Shown: positions 21,008-30,713, counted from the stretch's first letter. The stretch: DNA of 64,000 nt from Thorsellia anophelis DSM 18579 (GCF_900111395.1 NZ_FOHV01000009.1:62001-126000), one strand, 5' to 3'. The notes: generated by a model from the sequence alone, not told the origin. Numbers and translations: made by a program.

Positions 21008-21265
21008 TGTGATTTAATAGAGTAATTGATCCAAATGCCATTTATGCTAAACTAACCCAAATTCAAATCATTTCTTCTTTAATTCAATGCTGTGATTTAA
21101 CTTGATTAATACCATACTATACCAATGCATCATTAACTTTCGCATGTTTTTTAAGTTATCTGTTCATATCAATATTAGAATATAAAGCGTGATTAATTGT
21201 TTACTCAGTTTTGCTAAATGGCACCATAAACTCATTAATTCCCAAAGCAAAATAGGCCCATTACT

Positions 21266-21916
21266 ATGACCCAAAAATGGATATTTATTGACTTAACTGC
21301 CGTGACAAATATCAATGCTGTCAATTTTGATGAATATACTAGAATCATCTTATTTATTCCTCAAAATAGCCCAAACCTTGATTTAAGCATCAACCGTCAA
21401 AAAAAACCTGTGAATATGACGCTCATCAATGTACCTGTAAATCAAGTCAATAGTATTAGTCTATTTATTTCTCTGTATATTGGCATTTATGACAGTCAAA
21501 CTGATAAAAAAATTGATTTCGTTATTCTCTCTCACTACAGTGGGTTTACAGACTTAACTAAGCATATGTCGATTCTAGGCCGCAATTGTACAACTATTAA
21601 TGTACAATCTCTCAAAGCACTAGCACCATCATCCTCTGACGAAATTGATGCAGCCGTTGAAGCGCTGAAAACTCTTTGGGGATCGGGTAAAATTAAAAAC
21701 TACCCAAAGAAATTAACCGCTCTGCGTAATGTCATAAATTCAACAAATAAAGCACTATCTGGAGCCCAAATCACCTCCATAATCGATAAACTGTGCTCAG
21801 AAAAAATCATCACATTAAATGGACAAAATATTACATTCAACCTGAGTAAATTTACGCATGCAGGTGACTATACAAATAAATATGAAATTATAGATAATTT
21901 AGATATTCCCTTCTAA
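21266..21916 (+). CDS. PIN/NYN-like nuclease-fold protein with C-terminal winged-helix-like region (uncharacterised)
   Basis: Not a named family member that I recognise. The 216 residues divide into an N-terminal alpha/beta domain (about 1-115) with acidic strand ends WIFIDLTAV, ISLFISLYIGIYD and KKIDFVILSHYSGFTD, which is the layout of NYN/PIN-like RNase folds, followed by a basic linker and a helix-rich segment (ITSIIDKLCSEKIITLNGQ) with winged-helix character. The only close neighbours are malQ and convergent aat. Nuclease activity is inference from fold pattern. Confidence 0.5.
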   Translation: MTQKWIFIDLTAVTNINAVNFDEYTRIILFIPQNSPNLDLSINRQKKPVNMTLINVPVNQVNSISLFISLYIGIYDSQTDKKIDFVILSHYSGFTDLTKHMSILGRNCTTINVQSLKALAPSSSDEIDAAVEALKTLWGSGKIKNYPKKLTALRNVINSTNKALSGAQITSIIDKLCSEKIITLNGQNITFNLSKFTHAGDYTNKYEIIDNLDIPF

Positions 21917-21999
21917 TCAATTAGAGAAATATAGTCAACCTCTGAATTGATTTTATTAAAAGCGAATTCAATTAGAGGTACTGCTATGTGAGATAAATG

Positions 22000-22665
22000 T
22001 TAAAAACTTATTTGTTTTCGCTTTAGGTTATGCAGATAGGATAAAAATTCCATTCTTGATATTTCTGTTGCACCAAGAGAGGCTGTATATGGGTTTAGAA
22101 TTTGGCAGTCAAATAACTCTCCACCGCAGTCAGTAAATTTTGTGACTAGTGCATGAAATGCAACTTTAGAAGCATTACTTTCAAGACTAAACATCGACTC
22201 ACCACAAAAAAGTGCACCTTGTTTAATTCCGTAAAGACCACCAACCAAGCGCTCTGCATCCCATACTTCTACGCTGCGAGCAAGCCCTATAGAATGCAAA
22301 ATTTCATAGCTTTTTATGATCTCTGCAGTAATCCAAGTCCCCTCAGCTCGAATTGAGCAATGACGGATAACTTGACTGAAGGCCTTATCAAAAGTAACCG
22401 TCCAAGCAGTATTGGCAAAAAAACGTTTAAACCGTTTATTCGGTTGATAATTACTTGGAAAAAGGACTGCTCTTGGATCAGGAGACCACCATAAAACGGG
22501 TTCCCCTTCATTAAACCAAGGGAAAATGCCATTTTGGTAAGCCTCTTCTAAGCGAGAAGAGCTCAATTCGCCTCCAACGGCCAGTAATCCATTAGGATCA
22601 ACTAATGCATGACTGGGATCTGGAAAAGGCGTGAAGTTATCTAAATAAGTAAGCGAGTTTGACAT
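22000..22665 (-). CDS. aat: Leucyl/phenylalanyl-tRNA-protein transferase Aat
   Basis: Attaches Leu or Phe to N-terminal Arg/Lys proteins, marking them for ClpAP (N-degron pathway). The 221 residues contain the family signatures PDPSHALVDPNGLLAVGGEL, YQNGIFPWFNEGEPVLWWSP and DPRAVLFPS. It is separated from upstream cydC by 41 bp on the same strand, so probably co-transcribed; in E. coli aat also sits next to cydC. Confidence 0.94.
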   Translation of the reverse strand: MSNSLTYLDNFTPFPDPSHALVDPNGLLAVGGELSSSRLEEAYQNGIFPWFNEGEPVLWWSPDPRAVLFPSNYQPNKRFKRFFANTAWTVTFDKAFSQVIRHCSIRAEGTWITAEIIKSYEILHSIGLARSVEVWDAERLVGGLYGIKQGALFCGESMFSLESNASKVAFHALVTKFTDCGGELFDCQILNPYTASLGATEISRMEFLSYLHNLKRKQISF

Positions 22666-22706
22666 CTTATTGTTATCACACTTTTATTGTGTATCTACAT
22701 ATGCAC

Positions 22707-24500
22707 TTATTGCATTATCAGTAGTTTATTTTCAACCGAAAAAACCCGATTAAATTTATCTAAATTAGTTTTTCGATGAGTTACCATCAACATGGTTTTA
22801 TCTTTGGTTACCTCAAAAATGAGATCTAAAATGTTCTGTTCAGTAACAGCATCAAGCCCTTCAGTTGGTTCATCTAAAAGCCAAATATCTCCATTATGTA
22901 ATAATGCTCTTGCAATACCTATGCGCCTAAGCTCTCCACCTGATAAACTGCGTCCGCCATCACCCATTATTTGATCTAATCCAGCACCTTCTAATAAGCG
23001 CTCTAGACCAACTTGTTTTAGAATGGATATTAAGTGCCTGTCTATTAACTCATGGCCCGCATCAGCATCATCTGACTTTAATTCATACTTAGGGTTTAAT
23101 GCGATTAATATATTATCTCTAAGCGTATCATTAAAAAGATATATTTTTTGTGGCACGACAGTTATAAGTTGCCTAAGCTCAGCTTCACTATACTCTTCAA
23201 TCCTTCGCCCAAGTAGTTCAATTTTCCCACCCTGATAAGGAAAAGCTCTTGTTAAAATCTGGAATAATGTTGACTTACCACTACCAGTTTTACCAATTAT
23301 CGCTATTTTCTCCAGGGGTTGACTCACTAGAGTCACGTCATTTAGCACTGATTCAACTTGAGATGGATAAGTAAAACTCAACTGAACAATATTTAAAGCT
23401 GTTTTCGCTTTACTGTCGTGACGTTCTTTAATATTAGTTGTAGGGCTAGCAAATTCTACAAATGGAGATAATTCATTAATCTTATTTATTCTTTCTGCTG
23501 AAGCTAACACTAAGCCTAAATGAACAAATGCTTGACTAACGGGTACAAGCATTTCAAATACAGATAAGGTTGCAAATACAAATAATGCAGCGATGGCAGA
23601 AAAAATAACGCTATTGTCATAAGTTGGAACATGAAAAAAGGAATTTTCAGCTGGCATATTTAAAACAGGTTCTGTTCCTGTTTCAATTATAAATGCCCCT
23701 ACAAAGTAAATCATAATACAGACCGTCAATCCTGCTAATATTAAAATAGCTGCACTGGCTAGCTGGGTTTGAAATGATTGTTTGGCTTCCTCAGCCATTG
23801 TGTTAGATTCAAGATTAGCTAAATCTTTAATGCCAGAATACCATTTATCATATATCAACAATACAGTTTGACCATTTAATAGTCTATTTAACGCTTGGCG
23901 ATAATCCGACCTTAGTTGCACTATTTTATAACCAACCGGTTTGGCTAAATGATGAAATATAAACGGAAACGTGATTAAGATAAAACTTAATATTGAGCCG
24001 AGCATGAGGGCAAGGGAAAAATTAAAATATGCAAGTACTGTAGTTAATCCAATAATCACAATTGCAGCGCTGAGCAAGGGCGTAATTACTCGCAAGTACA
24101 GATTATCCAATGTTTCAACATCCGTAATCAAGCGATTGAGTAAATCTGCTTGGCGATAGGTTTGAGTAAGGGTGGTATACCTTGGAAAGATTGATTCAAA
24201 GACTGAAATTCTGATTTGAGCAAGTAATCTAAAAGTCGCTTCGTGCGTGACAACTCGTTCAAAGTATCGCGATGCAGTTCTTCCTATCGCAAAGCCTCTT
24301 ACAAATGCAGCAGGCAAGAGATAGTTATAAGTCGCAAATCCTACAATTCCTGCAATCGCACTTCCGGCTAAAAACCAACCTGAAAGGGTTAACAGTCCAA
24401 TTGTAGCTAAAAGTGTTGTGATAGATAAAAATAAACCGAGTAATAACCATCCTAAATGGTTTTTATATAATAAGAGAAAGGGTTTTAATATTTTTAACAT
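22707..24500 (-). CDS. cydC: Thiol reductant ABC exporter subunit CydC
   Basis: Half of the CydDC heterodimer that exports cysteine and glutathione and is needed for cytochrome bd assembly. Membrane domain: residues 1-330, starting LKILKPFLLLYKNHLGWLLL. ATPase: Walker A GKTGSGKST, signature LSGGELRRIGIARALL, Walker B WLLDEPTEGLD and H-loop VTHRK. The protein ends soon after the H-loop (VENKLLIMQ), lacking the roughly 20-residue tail of E. coli CydC. No cydD lies immediately upstream; that place holds a PotF-like gene. Confidence 0.88.
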   Translation of the reverse strand: MLKILKPFLLLYKNHLGWLLLGLFLSITTLLATIGLLTLSGWFLAGSAIAGIVGFATYNYLLPAAFVRGFAIGRTASRYFERVVTHEATFRLLAQIRISVFESIFPRYTTLTQTYRQADLLNRLITDVETLDNLYLRVITPLLSAAIVIIGLTTVLAYFNFSLALMLGSILSFILITFPFIFHHLAKPVGYKIVQLRSDYRQALNRLLNGQTVLLIYDKWYSGIKDLANLESNTMAEEAKQSFQTQLASAAILILAGLTVCIMIYFVGAFIIETGTEPVLNMPAENSFFHVPTYDNSVIFSAIAALFVFATLSVFEMLVPVSQAFVHLGLVLASAERINKINELSPFVEFASPTTNIKERHDSKAKTALNIVQLSFTYPSQVESVLNDVTLVSQPLEKIAIIGKTGSGKSTLFQILTRAFPYQGGKIELLGRRIEEYSEAELRQLITVVPQKIYLFNDTLRDNILIALNPKYELKSDDADAGHELIDRHLISILKQVGLERLLEGAGLDQIMGDGGRSLSGGELRRIGIARALLHNGDIWLLDEPTEGLDAVTEQNILDLIFEVTKDKTMLMVTHRKTNLDKFNRVFSVENKLLIMQ

Positions 24501-24739
24501 AGGATAAGCCTAATTAACCTGCATATTCATGTAACCTAAAGTAAACCTATTCATAATAGCGCTTTATTTTAAAGCTGCAGTTAAGGATTTAAATTACACA
24601 TAGTAATCATCAATCATTCAATTTTGAATGGTCATGATACCATTTTATGCTTTATCTGGCACAATTAATCTAGGCCTATTTATTTTTCATACTAATCACT
24701 CCTTCACTTTAAATCCTATGTATACTCTTATACTCCTGT

Positions 24740-25906
24740 TTAATTCATTTCATTCGATAAGTTTGCAAGTGAACGACTTTCTAGTATATCAGCCCATGTT
24801 CTTAGAATTGCACGTTCAATCCGGGGTGATTTTAATGTCAGAGCAAACAAGTGCTCAAGTACATTTTTAGGTGGATAAATATTCGGATCTTGCGCTATAG
24901 CTTCATCAACAAATTGCGTAGCTGCAAGGTTGGGATTGGCATAATACACATAATTACTAATATCAGCAATGACCTTAGGTTCAAGTAAATAATTTAAAAA
25001 CTGATACGCTTCATCAACATTTTTTGCTGTTTTCGGGATTGCAAATACATCAAAAGACGCAAAGGTGCCTTCTTTTGGAATCACATAGTCAATTTTAATG
25101 CCATTATTAGATTGTGCTGCTTTATCCATAGCCTGGTAGATATCTCCACTCCAGCCTATCGCAACGCAGACTTTCCCTGAGGCAAGATCATCAATTAAGT
25201 TCGTCGAATCAATATACCTAACATAGGGGCTGACTGCACTTAATAAATTGGATACTTTCACATAATCTTCGGAAGTGGCACTGTTTGGATCTAATCCTAA
25301 ATAGTTCAATGCTAACGCAAACAGTTCAGAAGGAGCTTCTAACCAAGCAATGCCGCAGTCAGCAAGTTTTTCTGCATTGTTTGGCTCAAAAAGTAAAGCC
25401 CATGAATCTACTGGTGGTGCATTATTAAATCTTTTATTGAGTTCATCTACATTATACCCAATACCGGTTGAAATCCACATATAAGGTAATGAATACGTAT
25501 TCTCTGGATCATCTTTAGATACCATCTCTAAAATATCAGGATCTAAATTTTTCAAATAGCTAGGTAATTTGGTTTTATCGAGTGGTTGATAAATATTTGC
25601 ATCTATCTGCTTTGCTAAAAAATTCGAGGTTGGAACGACTAAATCATATTTAGCTGGTTGAGTCATTAAAAAATGTTCTAATTCTTCATTTGAATTAAAA
25701 GTATCATAAGTAACTTTAATTCCAGTTTTTTGTTCAAATTGGGAGATAGTTTCAGGTCCCATATAATCTGACCAATTATAGATATAAAGTTGTTTTTGAT
25801 CTGCATAAGCTTGTAATGTAATTAGACTAACGATTAAAATTCCAATTTGAGATATTCCTTTAGTTTTATGGCACATTACTACATTTAAAAGTACTTTTCT
25901 TAACAT
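24740..25906 (-). CDS. PotF-like polyamine ABC transporter substrate-binding protein, copy 1
   Basis: Periplasmic solute-binding protein, 388 residues, with a secretion signal ending ITLQAYA-DQ. It closely follows E. coli PotF/PotD: YIYNWSDYMGPETISQFEQK, LPYMWISTGIGYNVDE, SGKVCVAIGWSGDIYQAMD and KNVDEAYQFLNYLL. The ATG at 25906 has a GGAGG site. No permease or ATPase gene is adjacent, so it must serve a transporter encoded elsewhere. It is one of a tandem pair with the next gene, with nearly identical DNA over the first 120-180 coding bases. Confidence 0.85.
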   Translation of the reverse strand: MLRKVLLNVVMCHKTKGISQIGILIVSLITLQAYADQKQLYIYNWSDYMGPETISQFEQKTGIKVTYDTFNSNEELEHFLMTQPAKYDLVVPTSNFLAKQIDANIYQPLDKTKLPSYLKNLDPDILEMVSKDDPENTYSLPYMWISTGIGYNVDELNKRFNNAPPVDSWALLFEPNNAEKLADCGIAWLEAPSELFALALNYLGLDPNSATSEDYVKVSNLLSAVSPYVRYIDSTNLIDDLASGKVCVAIGWSGDIYQAMDKAAQSNNGIKIDYVIPKEGTFASFDVFAIPKTAKNVDEAYQFLNYLLEPKVIADISNYVYYANPNLAATQFVDEAIAQDPNIYPPKNVLEHLFALTLKSPRIERAILRTWADILESRSLANLSNEMN

Positions 25907-26121
25907 AATTTTCCTCCTTCATTAATAAAAAACTTAACAAATACATTTATGTTATGAGTGTGCAACATAAAAAATATTTTTAGGCTCTCAAAAAGTTAAA
26001 AGTAGCATTTTAGTAATTTTTCATATGGTTAATAAAATATACCTTTATTATTTATAGTCATTCAAATTTTAAGCTAACTGGTTAATTTAGATATTAGGTA
26101 ACTATTAGCAAATGCTGAGTT

Positions 26122-27288
26122 CTAATTTATTTCATTAGATAAATGAGCAAGCGAACGAGTTTCTAATATATCAGCCCAAGCCCTTTTAATCGTCCGTTCA
26201 ATTCTTGGTGATTTTGGCGTAAGTGTGAATAAATTATCAAGAACCTCATCTGGTGGATATATATCAGAATCTTGTGTCAGGTTAGAATCAACAAACTGCG
26301 TTGCTACTTGATTAGGATTTGCATAATAAATATAATTACTGATGTCAGCTATAACTTTAGGATCAAGTAAATAATTTAAAAATTGATAAGCCTCATCAAC
26401 ATTTTTTGCCGTTTGTGGGATTGCAAATACATCAAACGAAGCAAAGGTACCTTCTTTTGGAATTACATAATCTATTCTAGTTCCATTATGAAGTTGATTT
26501 GCTTTATCCATAGCCTGATACACATCCCCACTCCATCCTATAGCAACACACACTTTTCCTGATGCAAGATCGTCAATTAAGCTAGTTGAATCTATATATT
26601 TAACATACGGACTGACATTATTAAGTAATTTGGCTACCTTAACATACTCTTCAGGATCAGCACTATTTGGATTTAATCCAATATAATTCAATGCTAAAGG
26701 AAATAGTTCTGATGGAGCCTCTAACCAAGCAATACCACATTCAGCTAATTTTGAAGCGTTTTCAGGTTCAAATATTAACGCCCATGAATTTGTAGGTGGG
26801 TTATTGTCAAATCGTTTATTTATTTCATCAATATTATAACCTATACCAGTTGATACCCACATATACGGAAAGGAATATTGATTACCAGGATCATCTTGAG
26901 CTAGCATCTTTAACATTTTAGAATCTAAATTTTTATCATAAGCAGGAAGTTTTGTTTTATCTAGGGGTTGAAAAATTTTCGCATCAATTTGTTTTACTAA
27001 AAAATTAGAAGTAGGGGCGACTAAATCGTATTTAGGAGGTTGAGTCATTAAATAGGTATCTAATTCTTCATTTGAATTAAAAGTATCATAAGTAACTTTA
27101 ATTCCGGTTTTTTGTTCAAATTGGGAGATAGTTTCAGGTCCCATATAATCTGACCAATTATAGATATAAAGTTGTTTTTGATCTGCATAAGCTTGTAATG
27201 TAATTAGACTAACGATTAAAATTCCCATTTGAGATATTTTTTTAACTCTACCGCAGCATACGCGAATTATTCGCAATTGACTTAGCAT
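26122..27288 (-). CDS. PotF-like polyamine ABC transporter substrate-binding protein, copy 2
   Basis: Paralogue of the gene at 24740-25906 with the same length, signal peptide core (ILIVSLITLQAYA) and PotF landmarks. The first about 40 mature residues are identical to copy 1, whereas later regions carry frequent substitutions (for example LDTYLMTQPPKYDLVAP against LEHFLMTQPAKYDLVVP). A GTG at 27291 is in frame, but GGGAG spacing favours the ATG at 27288. Divergence suggests different ligand preference; this is inference. Confidence 0.85.
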   Translation of the reverse strand: MLSQLRIIRVCCGRVKKISQMGILIVSLITLQAYADQKQLYIYNWSDYMGPETISQFEQKTGIKVTYDTFNSNEELDTYLMTQPPKYDLVAPTSNFLVKQIDAKIFQPLDKTKLPAYDKNLDSKMLKMLAQDDPGNQYSFPYMWVSTGIGYNIDEINKRFDNNPPTNSWALIFEPENASKLAECGIAWLEAPSELFPLALNYIGLNPNSADPEEYVKVAKLLNNVSPYVKYIDSTSLIDDLASGKVCVAIGWSGDVYQAMDKANQLHNGTRIDYVIPKEGTFASFDVFAIPQTAKNVDEAYQFLNYLLDPKVIADISNYIYYANPNQVATQFVDSNLTQDSDIYPPDEVLDNLFTLTPKSPRIERTIKRAWADILETRSLAHLSNEIN

Positions 27289-27291
27289 CAC

Positions 27292-27814
27292 CTTTTCTCC
27301 CTACAATTAATGTAAAATAAAAAATATCATCAAAAATTAACCAAAATATTATCAGTTTGTAACATAAAAAAATACTTTTTTCTAACATGAGTGGTAATAT
27401 TTTTTTGAATTTATATTCATTTATTTACTTTCAATTATTTGCAATAAACTTCAATATTCCTAATTTAGAAGCTCGTGGATCTTTCACCATAGCTAATATC
27501 AAAACATGATGCTTAATAGTAGAAGAACAATAGATTGTTTAACGTAATGTTAAACATCTAAAAAAGATGCGACATCTAAATAGCCATCCTATAAAAAACT
27601 ATTTATGCAAAATATTCGACTAATTATTTTTTTGATTATATGTTTAAGATTTTAATACTAAAGCAGGTAATTCATATTTAGGTGTATTCGGTAGGCGTGA
27701 GTAAATTGACTATTCATATAGGTTGTCACTTTACTTAGTAAACTATGAAATGAAATATCAAGTTGAGTGCTTAATGACGCACTAGCAAGAATGCCACTAG
27801 TGCGCATGTATAAT
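27292..27814. other. Intergenic region between dppA-like and potF-like genes
   Basis: AT-rich, with no gene recognised. It contains an 8-bp stem-loop at 27778-27804 (CGCACTAG/CTAGTGCG, 11-base loop) just past the dppA-like stop, which may serve as its terminator although a T-run is lacking. The rest presumably carries the promoter of the PotF-like pair. Confidence 0.4.
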
Positions 27815-29401
27815 TTACTCTATAGTCACCTGACTAAAAGACTGGCGACCAAATGGGCTTGTTTGATATCCTTTAACAGAATTACTTAAAAGTGTCGCGG
27901 CGGTAGGGTGTGCTAGAGGTATCCAAAGTGCTTGCTCATGAATAATTTTTTGAGCCTCTAAATATAATTCAGTTCGTTTAGCAATATCTGAATTTTGCTT
28001 ACCCTCCCGAATTAAGCTATCAAGCTTCTCATCACAGAATCGAGCAAAGTTTATTCCAGATGTTACTGAATCACAACTAAATTGTGGGGTTAAAAAGTTG
28101 TCAGGATCGCCATTATCCCCACTCCACCCCATAAATAAAATCTCATGTTCACCTTTTTTAGCAGACTGAATTAATTCTCCCCATTCAATGACTTGTATAT
28201 CAGCCTCTATACCAATGGAGTTTAAATCAGCTTGTAATAGCTCTGCACCTAATTTCGGATTTGGATTGAGTTGACTTCCTGTTGGCCTAACCCAAATGGT
28301 TGTTTTAAATCCATCAGGCAAGCCTGCTTCTGCTAAAAGTGCTTTAGCGCGTTCATTATTTTTACTATAAGGAGTAATAGACTGATTAAAACTCCAAGTA
28401 TTTGGTGGATAAGGTGTATTTGCTTCAATAGCTGTCCCTTCAAAAACAGCATTAAGGTAGGTTGCTTTATCAAACGCATAATTAACAGCTTGCCTAACTT
28501 TGCTATTATCAAATGGCGGTTTTTGTGTATTGAGCGCAACAAATGCAGTCATAAATGCAGGCACAGTACTAACTTGTAAGGAATTATTATTTTGAGCTTC
28601 AATCACATCAGAAGGTTTAGGTGATAGCGCCACTTGGCATTCATTGGCTTTTAATTTTTGTGCTCGAACAGCTGCATCTGGTGTAATAGCATAGGTTAAT
28701 TGCTTAATTTTAGGTTCACCAGCAAAATAATTGTCATGACTTACATATCTAATATTGGCATCTTTTGTATATCGTTTTAAAATGAATGGACCAGTTCCAA
28801 TAGGTTGTCTATTAAGATCGGCTTCACGATTTTCAGCAGCTAATTTTTCAGCATATTCCTGTGAATAAATTGAAGCAAACCCCATCGTTAATAAAGGTAA
28901 AAAAGTGGCATCAGGATTATTTAAGGTTAAGATAACTTGATTTGGAGAGGTAGATTCAATAGATTTAATCAATTTAGCTAAACCAAACGATTGAGCATGT
29001 GGAAACCCATTTGGACCTACCACTTTATGCCAAGGATGCGTTTCATCGATCATACGCTTAAAACTAAATATTACATCATCTGATGTTAATTTACGGGTAG
29101 GGGTAAAATAATCTGTTGTGTGAAAAGATACATCTGTTCGTAAATTAAACGTATAGGTTAGCCCATCTTCAGAAACATTCCAAGATTCAGCAAGGCTCGG
29201 AACAACTGCTTTTTTTGATTCATCATATCTTACTAATGAATCAAAAATAACATCAGCAGAAGCATTCGTTGTAACTTGAGAGTTATATTGCACCACATCA
29301 AATCCATCTGGGCTTGCTTCAGTGCAAACAATTAAATTATCTGAATAGGCTACAATTGGTGATAAAGTAAGGATTAAGCTTGCAATCAAATTTTTCTTCA
29401 T
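27815..29401 (-). CDS. dppA: DppA-like dipeptide/heme ABC transporter substrate-binding protein
   Basis: SBP_bac_5-family periplasmic binding protein of 528 residues with a signal peptide (MKKNLIASLILTLSPIVAYS). It follows E. coli DppA through LVEFKI-type N-terminal strands, ADDVIFSFKRM-like SDDVIFSFKRMIDETHPWH, the GTGPFILKRYTKDANIRY segment and EHEILFMGWSGDNGDPDNF. A GAGG site precedes the ATG. No dppBCDF follows, so it is a stand-alone binding protein. Peptide specificity is not provable from sequence. Confidence 0.85.
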   Translation of the reverse strand: MKKNLIASLILTLSPIVAYSDNLIVCTEASPDGFDVVQYNSQVTTNASADVIFDSLVRYDESKKAVVPSLAESWNVSEDGLTYTFNLRTDVSFHTTDYFTPTRKLTSDDVIFSFKRMIDETHPWHKVVGPNGFPHAQSFGLAKLIKSIESTSPNQVILTLNNPDATFLPLLTMGFASIYSQEYAEKLAAENREADLNRQPIGTGPFILKRYTKDANIRYVSHDNYFAGEPKIKQLTYAITPDAAVRAQKLKANECQVALSPKPSDVIEAQNNNSLQVSTVPAFMTAFVALNTQKPPFDNSKVRQAVNYAFDKATYLNAVFEGTAIEANTPYPPNTWSFNQSITPYSKNNERAKALLAEAGLPDGFKTTIWVRPTGSQLNPNPKLGAELLQADLNSIGIEADIQVIEWGELIQSAKKGEHEILFMGWSGDNGDPDNFLTPQFSCDSVTSGINFARFCDEKLDSLIREGKQNSDIAKRTELYLEAQKIIHEQALWIPLAHPTAATLLSNSVKGYQTSPFGRQSFSQVTIE

Positions 29402-29670
29402 AAAGTCCTCTTTGTTCTTCTGATAAATTTAACTTCATTAATATTCAATAGTAGAACAACATCTTGTGATAGTCGAATAGCAAATTAATATAGACCATAA
29501 CAAAAGAGTTTGCTTTTGTCTATTTTGAAAAGTTAACATCATGTTAATATTTAAATGAAATTATTCATATTAGAAAAAGTTTGGGTAGATAAAAGTATAT
29601 TGACAGGAGGGGGAGCGCCTTTACCCTAAAATAAAGACGTTCATCTCATGAATAAAAATTTTAACCTAAC

Positions 29671-29971
29671 TTATAACACCATTGCCGCAATCCAACCAAA
29701 AATAATAAGAGGAATATTATAATGAAGGAAAGTAGGCACAACTGAATCCCAAATATGGTTATGCTGTCCATCAGCATTTAAACCAGCTGTAGGGCCTAAT
29801 GTTGAATCTGATGCAGGTGAACCGGCATCCCCAAGCGCTGCAGCCGTACCAACTAAAGCAACAATTGCTGCAGGTGAAAAACCTAAATTATGAGTAATAG
29901 GGACAAATATCACTGTAATAATCGGAATGGTAGAGAAAGATGAGCCAATTCCTAATGTAATAAATAGCCCA
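29671..29971 (-). repeat. Left direct repeat: copy of the yuiF 3' end
   Basis: About 300 bp almost identical to 43519-43820 and in the same orientation, with scattered single-base differences. Identity ends abruptly after the shared AATAGCCCA. The pair brackets the CRISPR-Cas island. Confidence 0.9.
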
Positions 29972-29982
29972 CTTAGAATCAT
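29671..29982 (-). pseudogene. yuiF 3' fragment (truncated Na+/H+ antiporter-family permease)
   Basis: Encodes only the last about 100 residues of the permease intact at 43519-44874: [20 protein letters not shown] through GWIAAMVL. The N-terminal three quarters are absent. The flanking sequence to about 30100 is unrelated to yuiF and looks like further gene debris; a frameshifted stretch (29985-30080, minus strand) vaguely resembles the C-terminus of an alanine/sodium symporter, with little confidence. Confidence 0.9.
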
Positions 29983-30526
29983 CGAAACTTACTTTAATTG
30001 CCTAAAGACAGTACCACATAAAGCAATAACAAGCAGAGCCATTTGCAATGGCTGTAATATTTGTAAGCACCACATAAACTTTATTTTTCTTGCAAATTAC
30101 CTAATCGAAATTGTATTAAAGTGGGCGTGAAAATGTAATAAATTCATTAGCAATAGGGACATATTTTATGAAAATTGTTTTGTAAGAAACTACATTTATT
30201 AATAAAATTACTTTTTTTCAATTTTTTTGGTAAAAAAGCGTATAAATCTGCATAAAAATCAAAAATTAAAATAAATCATTTAAATACGATTAGTTATAAT
30301 ATCCATCGAATGAATATTACTTAATAGATAATAAACATTAGTCAACCATATGTCATAACGTAGTATTTAATTAATTTGAGAAATAATTTTCCCCTGCATC
30401 TGCAAATGAAAACTGTCGATTAAATGGTACTGTAATACAAAAAATAAAATTGTTTAAAAGCAGCATGTTGGATAAATTATTATTCAAATTTGAGTGACTT
30501 ACAGAATAAATTAGAGTAGTATACTA
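29983..30526. other. AT-rich stretch at the left edge of the CRISPR-Cas island
   Basis: No intact gene on either strand. Apart from possible decayed coding sequence near 29985-30080, I recognise nothing until the promoter-like sequence of the mini-CRISPR. Confidence 0.4.
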
Positions 30527-30556
30527 TTACACTAATTGAATAGTACGTAGTATACT
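30527..30556 (+). promoter_or_regulatory. Promoter-like sequence upstream of the mini-CRISPR
   Basis: TTACAC, an 18-base spacer and TATACT would start transcription near 30563, about 65 bases before the first pseudo-repeat. The area also holds overlapping TAGTATACTA palindromes that might be an operator. Confidence 0.4.
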
Positions 30557-30627
30557 AGTATTTGTCTCAATATTTATGATTAGGTACAAGATGCATTTAG
30601 AATACTAATTTTAATACTAAAATTAAA

Positions 30628-30713
30628 TTTTCCACTTTTGTGGAAGTGTTTCTTATAATTATACTTATTCAGTTTAATCGCTCGAAACTTCCCCATTATA
30701 TGGGGGTGCCTTG
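30628..30713 (+). CRISPR. Degenerate two-repeat mini-CRISPR (CreA/CreR-like RNA candidate or relic array)
   Basis: Pseudo-repeat 1 (30628-30653) and pseudo-repeat 2 (30687-30713) flank exactly 33 bases, the spacer length of the main array at 40267. Repeat 1 ends in GTGTTTCT, identical to the 8-nt crRNA 5' handle of the main repeats, and its stem TTCCAC/GTGGAA replaces CCCCAC/GTGGGG by paired changes. Repeat 2 has stem CCCCAT/ATGGGG and handle GTGCCTTG. No third repeat is found at the expected phase on either side. Conserved stems with diverged loops fit selection for Cas6e processing; simple decay of an old array is the alternative. Confidence 0.7.

Noticed and set aside
24628-24870. A plus-strand 80-codon frame between cydC and the PotF-like gene
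   Set aside because: It overlaps the well-supported PotF-like gene on the other strand and has no ribosome site or recognisable domain.
29985-30080. Frameshifted remnant of an alanine/sodium symporter C-terminus beside the yuiF fragment
   Set aside because: Similarity rests on about 30 loosely matching hydrophobic residues across a frame change; too weak to report as a gene.
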